64,000 nucleotides of DNA from Oryza sativa Japonica Group (GCF_034140825.1 NC_089037.1:469501-533500), one strand, 5' to 3'. Positions 1 to 12,800 are shown, counted from the stretch's first letter. The notes: generated by a model from the letters alone, not told the origin. Translations and numbers: made by a program.

Positions 1-829
1 CGTATGATGTTATAGATGGGTGTACGATAAACTAATTTGTTTATAAAACAATAAAATATTTAATTGTTATACAATATTATTTCTAAAGAAATGTAAAAAA
101 ATCCAATACATCATAAAAACCAGATTAGAAATAAACTAAATCTTATTTTTATTTGTAGATCTCATTGTAATGCATAGGCATGTAACTAGTAAATAGTGAA
201 TATCACAACTCACTTGAACAATATATATAGTGCATTATGATCATTAGATTCATAACAAGTGTTGATCACTAGTTTATCCAAAAAAAATTATATGACTATA
301 TCGTTTAATATTATTAACCTTTATAGCATTCTAGATTATATTTAGCAAAAATATCTTTCTCTTAAAAAAACTAGCCAGGTACCTTTTATAAATACAATAT
401 CATTAACAAAGATAATAGTTATTATTCCTCATGTAAAAACATAGGTAATATATATTACGGAGCACACACACATGAGCTAGCTGCTTAGTATTCTTGTGCA
501 AGTAATAGTGTTGTGTTGTATGTAGCAATATTATTATAAAAAATAAATAAGAATGAGAAAAAAAGAAGAAGATGGAACAACAGAAGAATATAAGTTTAAA
601 GTTTTTAGTTTCACACCATTCACTGCAAAGAACAATTTTAATAATATTAGTATATTATCGATTAATGTGACTATATACCATACCATGGATGTGAGCAACC
701 ACCCTCATGTGTTTGGGCTAGTGACTAACCTACTCTTTTTCTTACTTCTTTCGAAGTTCTCTGAACGTATTTAGGTAAAAGATGTTTTATTTTGGATAAA
801 AAAGAAACAATTTAACTAGATTATTTTTA
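1..829. other. AT-rich intergenic DNA, no gene seen
   Basis: The stretch is strongly AT-rich with poly-A and poly-T runs. I see no splice-compatible coding exon and no recognisable protein. A 73-codon open frame at 553-774 has low-complexity composition and no family resemblance. Confidence 0.6.
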
Positions 830-1257
830 GAGAGAATCCATCGTGTGCCGCTGACTTTGTTCTTGTTCTATAATATGCCATTGAGTTTATTAAGTTCTAC
901 AGCATGTCATTGTATTTTGCTTAAATTCTATAATATACCATCGCCATCCATTTAGATTCCGTTAGTACTGTATAATTTTGTCCTAATGATTGAAATATCC
1001 CTAGGACAAAAATTTCCAAAATTTGGCCGAAAATTCCGAAATATCATATTATAAACTAGGTAGAGAAGTTGCCCATCTCAAACTCTTTAAGTTTTACAAT
1101 CTGTGTGATAAAATTGTACAATGCTAACGGAGGCTAACTAGACGACGATGGTATACTATAGAAGTTAAGCAAAATACGATGCCATATTAGAACTTGACAA
1201 ACCCAATGACATATTGTAGAGTAAGGACAAAATCAGTGACTCACAGTGGATTGTCTC
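830..1257. mobile_element. Small Mutator-like MITE with long terminal inverted repeats
   Basis: The two ends are inverted copies of each other over about 150 bp, starting GAGAGAATCC on the left and, in reverse complement, GAGACAATCC on the right. Little sequence lies between the arms, so the element is nearly a foldback. The flanking 9-mers TTATTTTTA (821-829) and TGTTTTTTA (1258-1266) match at 7 of 9 positions, as expected for an aged 9 bp Mutator target duplication. There is no coding capacity. The family is inferred from TIR length and duplication size. Confidence 0.65.
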
Positions 1258-1734
1258 TGTTTTTTATGGTTGTTCAGTTAACTACCTATCTACTATGAAG
1301 CTGCATTTTTAGAAAAAGTTAAATCTTATACTATAAGTCCATATCTTACACATTAAATTACATACACTTATAATATAATTTTCAAATTATAAAATGCCCT
1401 ATTCTCATTTTATAGGAGAACTATGGAAAAATGATGTATTATCTATTTAATTATGAGAAATATATTAGTCCAAATCAACATATATGTAGAAAATAAAAAA
1501 CAATATGAAAGAATTACGGAAATACGTACTAATGTAGTTATCATATATAATACAATGAGAAAAGAAGACCATAGTCAAATGCTTTATTATTGAGCAAAAA
1601 TGATGGTATTATTTTTATCATCTTTTAGAGGAATCTATCTAAATATAGTTAATCAGCCCGTGTTAGTAGAAGCATGTATCGTCATGCATCAACATATCAT
1701 GAGATTATTAGTTATAGCTAAGTACACCGGCGTA

Positions 1735-1866
1735 ATCATACTTAGCATATCACGAGACTATCGGGTAATGGACAATTATCTTTAATTGTGCTAGAGAAAA
1801 AATATCATACTTAGCATATCACGAGACTATCAGGTAATGGACAATTATCTTTAATTGTGCTAGAAA
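1735..1866. repeat. Tandem duplication, period 69 bp
   Basis: A unit of about 62 bp starting ATCATACTTAGCATATCACG occurs at 1735 and again at 1804. The copies differ by about one substitution (CGGG versus CAGG) plus the joining A-rich bases. It looks like a recent local duplication with no coding role. Confidence 0.85.
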
Positions 1867-1875
1867 AAAAAAGTA

Positions 1876-2017
1876 CTCCCTTCGTCCCATAAAAAACCAA
1901 CTTAGGACTGGATGTGACACATCCTAGTAAAACGAATCTAGACATGCATATGTTCAGATTTGTTGTACTAGAATGTGCCACACCAGTTCTACATTCGTTT
2001 TTTTGGAACAAAAGGAG
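1876..2017. mobile_element. Stowaway MITE
   Basis: It begins CTCCCTTCGTCCCAT and ends in the inverted form ...GGAG, flanked by TA on both sides (1874-1875 and 2018-2019). The arms pair through ACGAATCTAGAC-type sequence. It resembles the copies at 32521 and 53783. Confidence 0.75.
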
Positions 2018-2604
2018 TAAATTACAATCCATACTATGTATTCTAAAAAATTCTTACAAATTTTCATATAATGTTGTCCTTTAACCATTTTCATTTACAC
2101 AATAGCTAACTTTACATTTTAATTTGGACCACCATATTTTATCCATCTCCAAGTCCGGTGACTCAGTAATCACGTCGCACATTAACTCTCTCTCTCTCTC
2201 TCCATTTTCTTCTTTCATCTGACAGTTGGATAACCGATAGATCTAGCAAGAAAGAGCCCGGATATAGCGCCTTCGCTCTTCGTCGGGTCAGCTCCTGCCT
2301 TCCAAAGTCCCTGCAAGCCCGACATCTCCGACCTCAATTGCAATCATAACAATAGTGTGCATCATGATAGGGGAGGAGAAAAAGACTTGTCGGTTACTAG
2401 AGGTTAAGGCTGCGCATGTAAGGCAAAGGGGAGGAACGATGGTAGCTCATGGAGAAAGAGCGGTGATGGCGGTGCGTAGAGTGACAGTTAGCAGTTGCAG
2501 GTGGTATGAGGAATTTGTCGTCGACACAATCTTTTAATTTTTTTCCTAAGTATTGATGATGCGTGGGTCACCAGTTATATAAAGAAATAGCTTTTAAAAT
2601 ATTA
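2018..2604. other. Intergenic DNA, no gene seen
   Basis: AT-rich sequence with a short CT microsatellite near 2190-2200 and a moderately GC-rich patch at 2220-2530. No exon structure or protein family is recognisable. Confidence 0.5.
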
Positions 2605-2818
2605 GCTTGCCCTAAAATAAGTGTCAAAACTTTTGACCGTCCGTCTTTGAAAAGTTTATGAAAAAATTAAAATAAATTAGTCACACGTAAAATATTATTC
2701 ATGTTTTATCATCTAATAACAATAAAAATACTAATCATAAAAAATTTTAAATAAAAAAAAGTTAAACGCCGGATGTAAACCGTAATAAAAAACTACACTT
2801 AATTTGGGACGGAGGGAG
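2605..2818. mobile_element. Stowaway MITE with worn left end
   Basis: The right end reads GGGACGGAGGGAG. The left end pairs with it internally (CCTAAAATAAGTG against CACTTAATTTGGG) but has lost the canonical CTCCCTCCGT. The inner arms carry the GACCGTCCGTCTT motif shared with the element at 59430. Confidence 0.65.
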
Positions 2819-2879
2819 CGGTAAATAAAAATATGGAGATAAGGGCGGAGTATCGCTACTTGAGATAAAGAAAAAGAAA

Positions 2880-3927
2880 GAGAAAATTCGATCTATAGCA
2901 CAGAAAACAAGCAGGTACCAAAAAATAGCACATAAAGTTTACACTTTCGATTAGAAGCACATGTCATCTATTTTTCTTCGATCCGTAGCACTTCCGTCAC
3001 ATTTTGAGCAAACGGTGTTAGTTCTAGCGTAAAGAAATTTCATGTCGGACTAATTTGCCCAGCTCATCTCCTTCCTTCTCATCCCCATCTCCACTCACTC
3101 CCCAAACCCAATTTCCTCCCCGTCACGAGCAAGGCGCGAGCCCGGCCGCGAGCGTCGAGCAAGCAGCGCTCCACCATCGTCTCCCCTCCGCCCGCCGTTG
3201 TCTCGATCCCCTCTGCTCGTCGCATGCCGCTGTACCAAACAAACCACCATCTGTCACCGTCTCTTCTCCTCCCCGCTTCACCAATCAATCCAAACCCTAG
3301 AGCAATACCCCTTGCTGGAATCGCTCGCACCCTAGAGCTCCAGTTCCCACCCCAGCCACGGCGGATCAGGGGCAGTCTGGTCTGCTGCCGCAGCGATATC
3401 GTGCGCCCCGGATTTGAGAGTTCCAATGCCGATTTCGTACGTGGTCGTGGTCCCTGGGTGGATTATTGGACAGTGAGATTCTTCTCTACTGACTTTGATT
3501 TGTTTTCTTTGATTTTGCTTCCCGGATGATGTTGGATGTGGTTCGTGTTCAGGAACCTTTGCGCCAAGGCTTCGGTTTTGCGTGGTTCTTGGATCCGGTT
3601 AGAGTAGGTTGTGGTTTGTGTCGGCCGTCACGCCATCCGTCCTCATGGTCGCGCAAACCAGCAGCAGTTGTTGTCATTTTTCCGCTGAGTGTGATGCCTC
3701 TTCTCACGGCCAAACCAGTCACGAATGCTATACAGATAGAACCAAGGGCAAATCGGTCTTTCTCCGTACGAACTCACGGCTAAACACTTGATCTGAGCAG
3801 CAGCAGTGACGGAAGTGCTACCGATCGAAGAAAAACAAGTGGCCAATGCTTCTAGTCGAAAGCGGGAAGTTTCCATGCTATTTTTTGGTTACCGACTTGT
3901 TTTCTATGCTATAGATCGAATTTTCTC
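2880..3927. mobile_element. Non-autonomous Mutator-like element with GC-rich cargo (Pack-MULE-like)
   Basis: Terminal inverted repeats of about 121 bp (2880-3000 and 3806-3927) begin GAGAAAATTCGATCTATAGC and are about 80-85% identical by eye. The element is flanked by a perfect 9 bp direct repeat AAAAAGAAA (2871-2879 and 3928-3936), the target duplication size of Mutator elements. The core 3055-3800 is much more GC-rich than the flanks and looks like host exon or 5' leader DNA, which is the Pack-MULE pattern. No transposase is present. I could not identify the donor gene; the open frames inside resemble nothing I know. It ends 626 bp before the start codon of the UPF0548 gene. Confidence 0.85.
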
Positions 3928-4214
3928 AAAAAGAAACCTCTCGTTGTCTCCTCCGCTCCTTGCCTCCTTGCGCCGCCGCCAAGACGAGTGGCGGCTGAAC
4001 AAGGGAGGGCCGGGCGGCGATCTCCATCGCAGCGGAGGGGAGGGGATCCTGGTGCGTCTTCTTTCTGATTCATCTCTCTCTCTCTCTCCCACCCCACCGG
4101 GACTGGAATTTGCGGGATTGCGTTCGTAAACCCTACTAGCTTCTCTTCTAGATCTTCTCCTCCTCCTTAATTTGATAGCCTTAAACCTCTCTTAAATAAA
4201 TAATTCAAGTAATA

Positions 4215-4286
4215 ACAGTTTGTTTGTTCACCCAAAAGTTTGGGGGTTCAACTGAACCCCCATGTCCCAAGTTGGATCCGCCCCTG
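4215..4286. mobile_element. Right-end fragment of a hAT-type MITE
   Basis: The stretch ends TTGGATCCGCCCCTG, the inverted form of the CAGGGGCGGATCC terminus of the complete element at 63387. A GGGGGTTCAACTGAACCCCC palindrome precedes it, matching the layout of that element. I found no left end, so this is probably a remnant. Confidence 0.45.
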
Positions 4287-4553
4287 TGTCGAGGTCTTGG
4301 TGGTGGTGGGTACCATTTCAGAATCAAACCTCATTTCCCATGCATAAAATAGTATGTATAGTGTGTTTACTTAATTTTAGGAGAGAAATAGAATGCTCCA
4401 TTCACACATACTAGCACTCATTTTGTCATCAGTAATGGAGATGTCATCACTACTACTCCCCATGCCATGCAAAATAAATATCCATATTACCGTTTCATTG
4501 CCCACATTATGATCTTTAATTCGGAAATAATAAGGCATTGCAGCGAGAAATCC

Positions 4554-5453
4554 ATGGCATGGGGAGGTCTCTTCTTGAGCTTCAGCCGTCCCTCACAGGA
4601 CCAACAGAAGTCATGCCTTTCAGCTGCTGGTGGTTTCAACTATGATGCGCCTCTCCATGGTGCCTCAAGACCAAAATCAGTAGCTAAATTGACTGCGGGA
4701 GATACTGAAGCAAGTGACAAAGCGCTTGTCGAGCGCGGCTTCTTCGTGAACCGTTCACGTGTTCTGGTTGGCTCTGGCACTACCACCTTCAACCATGCCA
4801 AATCCGCGCTTCTCTCCTGGAAGTAAAGCCCAAGAACTACAAATTTTGTTATGTTGTTCATCTGGTCTCCATAACCAAGCAAACTGGTGTATATCTAGGC
4901 ATTTGGCACTAGGCTGGGCAAATGTGGAACCCGACACACCGGTGAAGGCTGGAACAAGGTTCTGCATTTGTTACAAGGAGCTGATCCCTTGGGTCATGTT
5001 GCCCCTCCAGATTGCCTATGTGACCGATGGCAATGGAGGCAACTCCTCAGGCCATGGAAAAGGCTGCGTTTTTGCTTATGGTAGCGGCACTCTACAAGGC
5101 CATCTGCTGGTACGCCTGCCTCCTAATCTCATCAAGTAACAATGAAACATTGTAGTACTCACTACTCAGTAATGTAAAATGTTCAGAATGCAGTGCAGAG
5201 TTGCAGGTGTTTTTTTACTGAATGAGTTGGATGATCATATTTTGATGGTTTGCAGGCAGGGGAGGAGAGGTTCTCGGTGCAGCTGGACGAAGACGATCAG
5301 GTGTGGTACGAGGTGATGTCCTTCTCGAAGCCAGCACACATCCTGTCCAGCCTCTGCTACCCGTACGTGCAGCTGAGGCAGAAGCATTTCGCGCATCAGT
5401 CAGGGCAGGCACTGCTCAGGCATGTTGCCAGCCGCTCCAGGGACACACGGTGA
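4554..5453 (+). CDS. UPF0548 / DUF1990 family protein
   Basis: Three exons, 4554-4822, 4899-5109 and 5256-5453, with GT-AG introns and phases that close, give 225 residues. The product aligns from memory along its length with Arabidopsis At2g17695 (about 205 residues). Conserved stretches include QKSC and FNYD near the N terminus, RVLVGSG, FCICYKE, PWVMLPLQ, YGSGTLQGHLLAGEE, FSKPAH and YPYVQLRQKHFA near the C terminus. The biochemical function of the family is not established, so none is assigned. The start at MAWGG fits the family N terminus; an upstream in-frame ATG at 4467 would add 29 unrelated residues. GC-rich sequence near 3950-4130 may be a 5' leader. Confidence 0.9.
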
Positions 5454-8172
5454 TCGACTTCGTCTGCAGATTTGATCTTTTCTTCAGGAGTAGTCTTCGC
5501 ATGTTGTGAGTGAGCCTGCTTGTATGTTCCTGTATCTATGTCCGAATCTGCTCCTGAGAGCATTATTAGTTTGTAGTTTGAATTTTTGAGCTCAGGGTAA
5601 TTATTTAGCATTTGTGCTTTGTTGTTAAGTTTTAGATCAAATTGAGGTGTTATGGTGATGTAAATTCAGATTTCCATGGTTTGTTACTAAATCAAAAGGA
5701 AGAATGAAAGATAAGCACAAGAGGAACCCCACAGTTCCACGGAACAGGTAGAAGAGACGTCTTGCACCAGGCAAACGCCCCTTGTTTATAGTGATGAGAG
5801 TATGGATTATCTGTTTGTCCCCTTTACCATGGTAGTAGAGTACTCAATGGATTAGCAACTTTTTCCATGTCTGTCACTGTCACTAGAAGAAGCTTTGCTA
5901 GTGCAAGTGTTATCTGAGTTGAGCAGACTTGCAGCAGCAACTGCTGCTTGATTTTCATTTCATTTTATTGCCTTCATTATTGGTCAGCTTAGCGTTAAGC
6001 ATTCAAGCATAGCCTCTGCTCATCAGAGGAAAGAGAAAGATGATGTCAAAATTTATGCATGTTTGCTGGCCTGCACATTAGTGCACTGTATATTGTTCTG
6101 TCTGTCCACCCATAAAGTTTAAATACAAACTTCAGTCCTTTTTCATCACATTAACCTGTTATACACACATAACTTTTCAGTCACATCATCTTTAACTTCA
6201 ACCAAAATCTAAACTTTGTGCTGAACTAAACACAGCCAAAAAGAAGAAGAAAGCGTCCTCCCCTCCACGCAAGCAAGCAAAAAATAAAAAAAATAAAAAA
6301 TTCCGCGCACGCTTGCCGCAATCCCGCTCCGGGATTCCTTGCGTTTTTCACATTTTCTTTTCCTTTTCTTTCACGCGCACCGCTCCGGTTATCCCGTTCC
6401 TGGATTATTATTACTACTTTTTTTTTGTTTGCCTTCTTTATCTGGGAGTATATCTTAATTAATTATGGAGATACTCTTTAGTAGTATTTTCATTTTATGC
6501 GCACGGTTGGTGTAATGAAATCCCGTTTGGAAACCAATTTCTGTTCTTTTTCTATTAACCTCATCAGGCGTCCCACGTTGGTGGGGATGTCGCGTTCCGA
6601 TCCCGATGCACAAACACAAGTAATCAACGGCGGAGAAACGAAGCCGATTGGAATTATCAGGTTTGGCTGGTACCCTCCTGGTACTTAGCTGGCTCAACAC
6701 AACAGACACGCTGAGAGGGAGTAGTTATGTCGTAATCTTAATGCAACGGTTATGTAACTGTTTATCAATTTTAGATAGAGATTTACAAACAGAATTCAAT
6801 AATTGTGTACTCTTTATCTTTGGTTGGTAGTCTTTAGTTTGCTTTTTCTTCACAGTTGGTGTCCTCTTTTTTGTGTGTCAACCTTTTTATTTTTGTGTGT
6901 TACGTTGTAATAATTGGTTGTAACTCGTTGAGTAAAGGCCAGGATATTCTATTTCATTATAAAAAAAAAGAGCTGCAAGTTAATAAACAGCTTGAGTATA
7001 TTTTATATATATTTGAGAAATTACTGTATTGGGATTTGATAGAATATATATATATTTTATTTTGTATTAGTACGTGTGGAATGAGTAAAAAATAAAGGAA
7101 GGAGTATTTAGGTGTGATTAAATGGTTAATGATTGATGAAAAATTGGCAGGTGCAGGTGTCCCAACCCAAGCCAAGCGAACGAGGATGATACTCTAGTAC
7201 AGTGGAGTATCTGGCAGGATTAGGCAAAGTACAGTGGTTGTCGATGAGAAAGACAAATAAAGCCGGCCGCCTGTATACTTGCGATTGTCGCCCCCCGCAC
7301 CGCACCTAAATTGATTGATTATTAATTTAACTGCCGCTCGCTAAACTGTAGTGCTCCGTAACATGTAGTTTGTGGCATTTTCCTGCACCGAATAATAATA
7401 CTAACAATAGTGATACACTATCATTAGTACACCTCCAGATGGGTTAGTCCTACATGAGCATGGGATGCAAAGCAGCAGATGGTTTTGTGAATGCAGTCAT
7501 CATATAATAAATAAACGTGCAATAATTGAGGAGGAAGCATGCAGCTTCCTCCTTCCTACTACAGGAAAGCAGATAGACAGACGGCGAGGCCCAGTTTGCA
7601 GGTTGCAGGGCAAAACACACAGGTTCGCTGACAAGTGAGATCGATCGTCGGTGAGGTGCCGTGGGTCATTTTTTGTGTCTGTGAGCTTATCTTCTTGTCC
7701 AGCATGAGAAGCTTAGCTGGACCTACATCCAATCCAACACCACACCACACCATTTTTTTACTATGTACTCATAGGGTTATTTTGTTTTCTGAGAGAGGGA
7801 GAGAATGAGAGGAGACAAGCATGTTGGCAGGACACCTTTTAGTAACTTTTATATAAAAAGTTGTTTTTTACAAAATACACTTTTTAGCAATTTAGAAAAG
7901 ATGCTAACATAAATTAAGATAAAATTTGTATCTTAATGGGAGGAAAAAAAGGGTGTTAGCTGCTGAAAAGTTCCTCCTTGCTTACTTTACCTTCTGCTTC
8001 CTTTCCTTGCTAGGGAAGAAGAAGAAGAGGAAGCTGTGGGTCAGGTGGGTTTCCGCCCATGAGGAGTGGGGTCTCTCGGTTTCCTTCCTTCCTTCCTTCC
8101 TTCCTTCCGGTGCACTGCACGCGTCTTCTCCATTTCCCATCACATTTCACACGCCCGCACCGCCATTCCCCT
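5454..8172. other. Intergenic DNA between UPF0548 and SMR genes
   Basis: No coding exon is recognisable. Contents include the probable 3' flank of the upstream gene (to about 5700), a MITE-like stretch near 6110-6237, AT-rich sequence and low-complexity runs. A (TTCC)n tract at 8085-8108 lies close to the next gene. Confidence 0.5.
6110..6237. mobile_element. Decayed MITE of the GTTTAG...CTAAAC type
   Basis: The internal phrases CACATCATC, AACTTCAACC and the terminal CTGAACTAAACACAGCC match the style of the element at 56088. The left terminus is unclear. Confidence 0.35.
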
Positions 8173-8181
8173 CTACAAATA
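8173..8181 (+). promoter_or_regulatory. Possible TATA-like box of the SMR gene
   Basis: CTACAAATA lies 75 bp before the ATG in a CT-rich leader. The spacing is plausible but the match to TATAAA is weak. Confidence 0.3.
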
Positions 8182-8256
8182 CCTCCTCCACCTTCCCCTT
8201 TTCCTCCCTTCTCACACTCCAATCCATCCTCCCTCTCCACCCTCCAGGCTCCAGCT

Positions 8257-8577
8257 ATGTCCGCCTCGCCCGAGTTCTACAGGCCCTCGCCGCCGGCCTT
8301 CTCGCCCTCCTGCGCCGCCGGTACCAGTACCACGGAGGTCGACGAGTACAGCTGCTGCCGGACGCCAACGCCGGGAATCAGGGAGCCAGCCACCTGCCCG
8401 CCGGCGCCCCGGAAGCCCAGGCCGGTGGCCTGCAGGAAGCTCCTCTTCGACCCAGCTCAGCAGCAGGGGAAGGGGAAGGCCATCAGCCTGCGTCTCGACG
8501 AGCTGGAGCGCCTCTTCCGCCCCATCACCAATAATGCCAACCTTCACCTCCAAACCAACAAGCCCACCCATACCTGA
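8257..8577 (+). CDS. SIAMESE-related (SMR-type) cyclin-dependent kinase inhibitor
   Basis: An intronless 106-residue protein starting MSASPEF. It is Pro-rich and carries the SMR hallmark [10 protein letters not shown] at about residues 48-57, followed by CRKLLF. Near the C terminus DELERLFRP resembles the short acidic-hydrophobic motif of the family. Known SMR proteins are small plant inhibitors that bind CDK-cyclin complexes and promote endoreduplication or cell-cycle exit, often under stress or hormone control. I chose 8257 because the codons upstream are a CT-rich leader encoding Ser/Pro repeats, although the frame stays open to 8059. Lack of introns and small size fit the family. Which SMR paralog this is cannot be told here. 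Confidence 0.75.
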
Positions 8578-9847
8578 CCTCACTGCACTTCAACTTCATT
8601 CATCCGAGTGCATACTAGTACTATTATATACTAAATGCTTCTTCTTCTTCTTCTTTGGATAATCAATCTCTTTTCGCTTTAATTTCCTCTTACTACTAGG
8701 ATTAGTAGTAGTAGGATTTTAGTCTAGGAGTAATCGTTACCGCCACGAGCTGCAGTGTTGTATTTGTATGTATGTATGTATCAGCAATCAAGCCAAGCTT
8801 CACGTAAGATCGAGCAGTGATTTCAGTCAGTATGTATGCTCAAAATGATTTAGTTGTACAATGAATCAAAAGCTTAATTTGCTTACACTTATGTAGTATA
8901 CTCCTGTCTAATGATAAAATTATTACTATTAATTGGACTACTTCCCTTCTTAAGACCAAATCTTGGGCGTCCCCATTCCATTTCCAATTCATTATTACAC
9001 TGTCAAAATTACTTCCTTTTACCCCTTTCGGCCCGGTCAACATAGACTCCCCAGCCAGCCAGCCAGCTTTGACTTCAAACTGGGAGGGGGCCCCGGTGGC
9101 GGTGAGGCAGCCAAGAACGGATGACTTTGACGGTTGACTTGCACTCAACCTAGTCTGGACCTTTTGCATTTCAGCAGCATTTCAACCTGGTGGATTGCAC
9201 ACCACCAAACCTGATGCTACTCCAGCTGTGGATTAGGTTGCGGGGGACGACCTAACCCAACAAAGTGGTTCAATTCTGGTCATCAATCATCATGGGAGAC
9301 CCAGAGACCGACCTCATCACTTCGGGAGCAACTGTCCCAAACAAAATTAATTTGTCTTCCATTCACGAGTCAGCATTAATAACATATATGTTACACAACT
9401 TTGTAACCTGTTATGTTAATTAACAGCCCTTATTACAGTCTAACAGCCTTATTAATTCTACCTTGTTATACGGCCACAGTGTTACTATGAGCAAACGCAT
9501 ATTGCTCGTCTTATGCATCGTTTGTTTACAGCGACGACTCGTGATTACTCATGAGTAAACCATTTACAGGGTTGATTTGAACTAATTAATTAATAGTATT
9601 GACATGGCGACCCAAGATGATAACATTTGGAAGCTCCGTCTACTCTGTTCATCGGGAAGCTCCATGATCTGTTGTTGATCATCAGCAGGTCTTCCCTGTT
9701 GCACAGCGAGCCCAAAACGAGTCGATAATCCAATGTCAATTCTGCAGATTAGTGCAGTCCAATCCGAATGATATGTTCATGCATAAGCATAATCAGCAAA
9801 ACCCCTGCAACACAATACTAGTAGTCTGAATAAATTTCAACTTACCT
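8578..9847. other. Convergent intergenic region, no gene seen
   Basis: The 3' ends of the SMR gene (+) and SEX4 (-) face each other. The stretch 8578-8860 is probably SMR 3' UTR, with CTT and GTAT microsatellites. The 109-codon minus-strand frame at 8840-9169 has no family resemblance. Confidence 0.5.
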
Positions 9848-12800
9848 CTATCGCTCAACGTACTGTTCCAAGTACTCTCTAATCATCAGCCTTTCCTCCT
9901 TCGTAAGATCGGGATTTTGACCAGTCAAACGCTCCCTTAATTCTCTCTCTTCATCGCTGGTACCATCCCTGGAGACCTGCAATGAAGACGTCAAGTTACG
10001 TTATCCTATCCAACACGTCCACAGATACAGGGAACTAGGGAGCTGGGAAGTAACTCACCTGGACGTAGTTATTCACATGGCCATCAGCATTTGCTTTGGT
10101 CTTCTTCTCATTGTCATTGCACACCCATTTGCCGTCCACTATATATTTGTATTCATACCTTCCTTCCTTCGGGAAACACAAGGCAAATGTATAAGGAAAA
10201 GTGAGTGTGAAGTTAGCTACTGTAAAATCGAGTCCAACTGTGTAACAGATATGGCAAATCAATAACTGTAAAGGGAAAGGACCAAAACGATTGCCTCCAG
10301 TGTCAACATATGAGATTAGGATATCCCAAATACGGTTCAAACTAAGGTTCTCTAGTTACAGTCTTTCAGAACCCTCGGTTCAAATCCTCAAGTATTCCTC
10401 AAACGTAAAGACTTTTAGATGATCCAACTAGAAGTTACACGTTGGTGGCATCCGGCATCTACTATACAAGCACTAGAATGATGAGTGATAAAAAATAAAG
10501 TCTAGAAATTGATAATATAATGCTGATTTTGATACTCACAGGCAACTCCCTCTCAAGATACCAAGCTCTTTTCTCCTTGTTGTATGTCAAAGGAATTATC
10601 TGAGTAAGCAGAACAAATGCAAATCATAAACAGGAAATCAATTAAGAATGCCTTCTGCAAAAAAAAAAAAGGTGCTAACACCACAGTTAGCTTCTATTAC
10701 ACTGGAAAGTAAACTTAAAAAAGTTCTTTAAAAAAAACTCCACCGAGTGGATGAGTTTTCGACATTAATATATCTACCATAGTTGGCACAAAAGCATACC
10801 TGTCCCCACCCGACATCAAGCCCAGAAATTTCAACAGAAGAACAACTATCACTTTCCCACTTCAAAGTGATGGAATTCTTTGATAAGCCTGTCAGCTAAA
10901 CATTAAGAGAGTCATCACTTAGCACAAAATTGTACAAGCAGTGCCTTTTATCTTAACCATCATAACTACACACTGAGGGAAAAAAAAAGAAATATTGGTG
11001 AGTGTTCACTTACAATGTCAGCAGTAGCCAATTTAATGGCTTCCAACTTTGGAAAGCAAGCTCGTTTACTCTGCAGAAGAAACATATGTTCAGGGGAAGC
11101 AAGTAGCATAGTAACATAACTAGTAGCAATGTGGTAACAGGACACCAGACCACCAACAGACTTTACTTTGTAAGATAGTTGTGAGAGATGTACACACAGG
11201 CAACCTGTTGGTATCCATTGGTATTACCAGTGCACACAAATTATAAAAACAAAATTATTTTCCCACACACATTGTTTTGTACTGTTCTAAACAGTATAAG
11301 ATACCTGTAGTAGCTGATGCCCTTCATTAAGACTGTAGCCAAGAATCCAGAACATATACGCCAACTGAAAATTTATATAATGGTATCAGGATCAGAATAT
11401 TGCTGCTCTCAAGATAATGGACACCATCAAATCATAGAGGATCCTGATACTATAATCATCAATCCAGCGTGAAACTTGGACAGGCATCAGCAATATCATG
11501 AGAGTGAAAGTCAGTTGTGATACTATTGGATTATTTAAGTACTATAACATTGTGCAAATAGAACAATTTACCGACTATACCTGTGATGATTATGTTATAG
11601 TCTAGGACTCACTAGACACTAGTTAATGTTCATTATTTGGGAATGTATATATGTGTTTTCCATTTTTCTTCCCTTTTTGTGGGTGGGCCAACAACTAACT
11701 GAACAGGAAAGAAGAAGACAATATTATAATGTAAACCTAAACCTATTATAAGAATTCTTGGGAAACAAAAAAGAAAAGACCATGGAAACCTACTGTCACA
11801 GCAGGAGCTCTCCCAAGTCCAGCGGTACAGTGTATATATGTTACCCCACCATTATGGTTGACAAGCTTGTGCAGTTTGCTAATCACAGCAGGAAGCCTCA
11901 ATCGCAAATCAAAAGCATCAAAATCCCTGGTGTAATTAAACATTATGCCACTTTAAGACTTTGAAAATATGGACAGAACAGACAATGGAAAAGGCATTCA
12001 AGTCAATGCAGGAAAAGTTACATTTGACAAATAAATGCTGATTCAAGGAAAGATGAATCATCTATTCCAAAAATAGAAGAGCATAGGAATTATAATTGGA
12101 AAGAGAAGGGGGAAAAGAGATAGACGTTCAGATCATGCCATCTTGTAGACATTATTAATGAAAATAAAGGGATTTCTATTGCATTTGACATAGACTACAC
12201 CAAATCACCAAAATTCTTAGTTTCTCAAAGTAAAACGAAGTTATAGAACTTTAGGTACCTAATTTCGGCACGACAGTGCTCTATATCTTTACATTGTAGA
12301 CAATATTCTTGAATGGCACAGATGTCAACTCCAAAATATCTGAACTGGTTAAGGATGGAATACAACTATTCACTGAAAGAACACATTGGGCAGCAATGGA
12401 AACAACAAGCAACTATGCTGTCAGTATAAAATAGAACTATTTTTATGAGATGTACAATATGCATTGTGCTGAATATCATAGCTGCAGAAGAAGTACAGTA
12501 GCAGGGAAGTGAGGAGCAAATGTAATTGTTCAATAGAATTATGGTTATTGTCCAATAGCACAGTAACATAATTAGGAAGAAGGCATGCTGACATAAAAGC
12601 ACTCCCTATTCCAATAGTTATTTTGATAAAAAGCCATCACCAGAATTTTATAATTCTCTTCGATATAGTTGGTGTGATTCACAGTAAGTGACAGCATACA
12701 TTTCAAGAATCAAGAGGCTCAAATTCTCTAAACCAGGCAACATAATTGGCATGCTCCTTTCTTTTTATAAGCATGATGAGAAAAAAAAATCAATAATAGG

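Noticed and set aside
3079-3426. 115-codon minus-strand frame in the Mutator-like element
   Set aside because: GC-rich cargo opens frames on several strands; no recognisable domain, so it is not called a gene.
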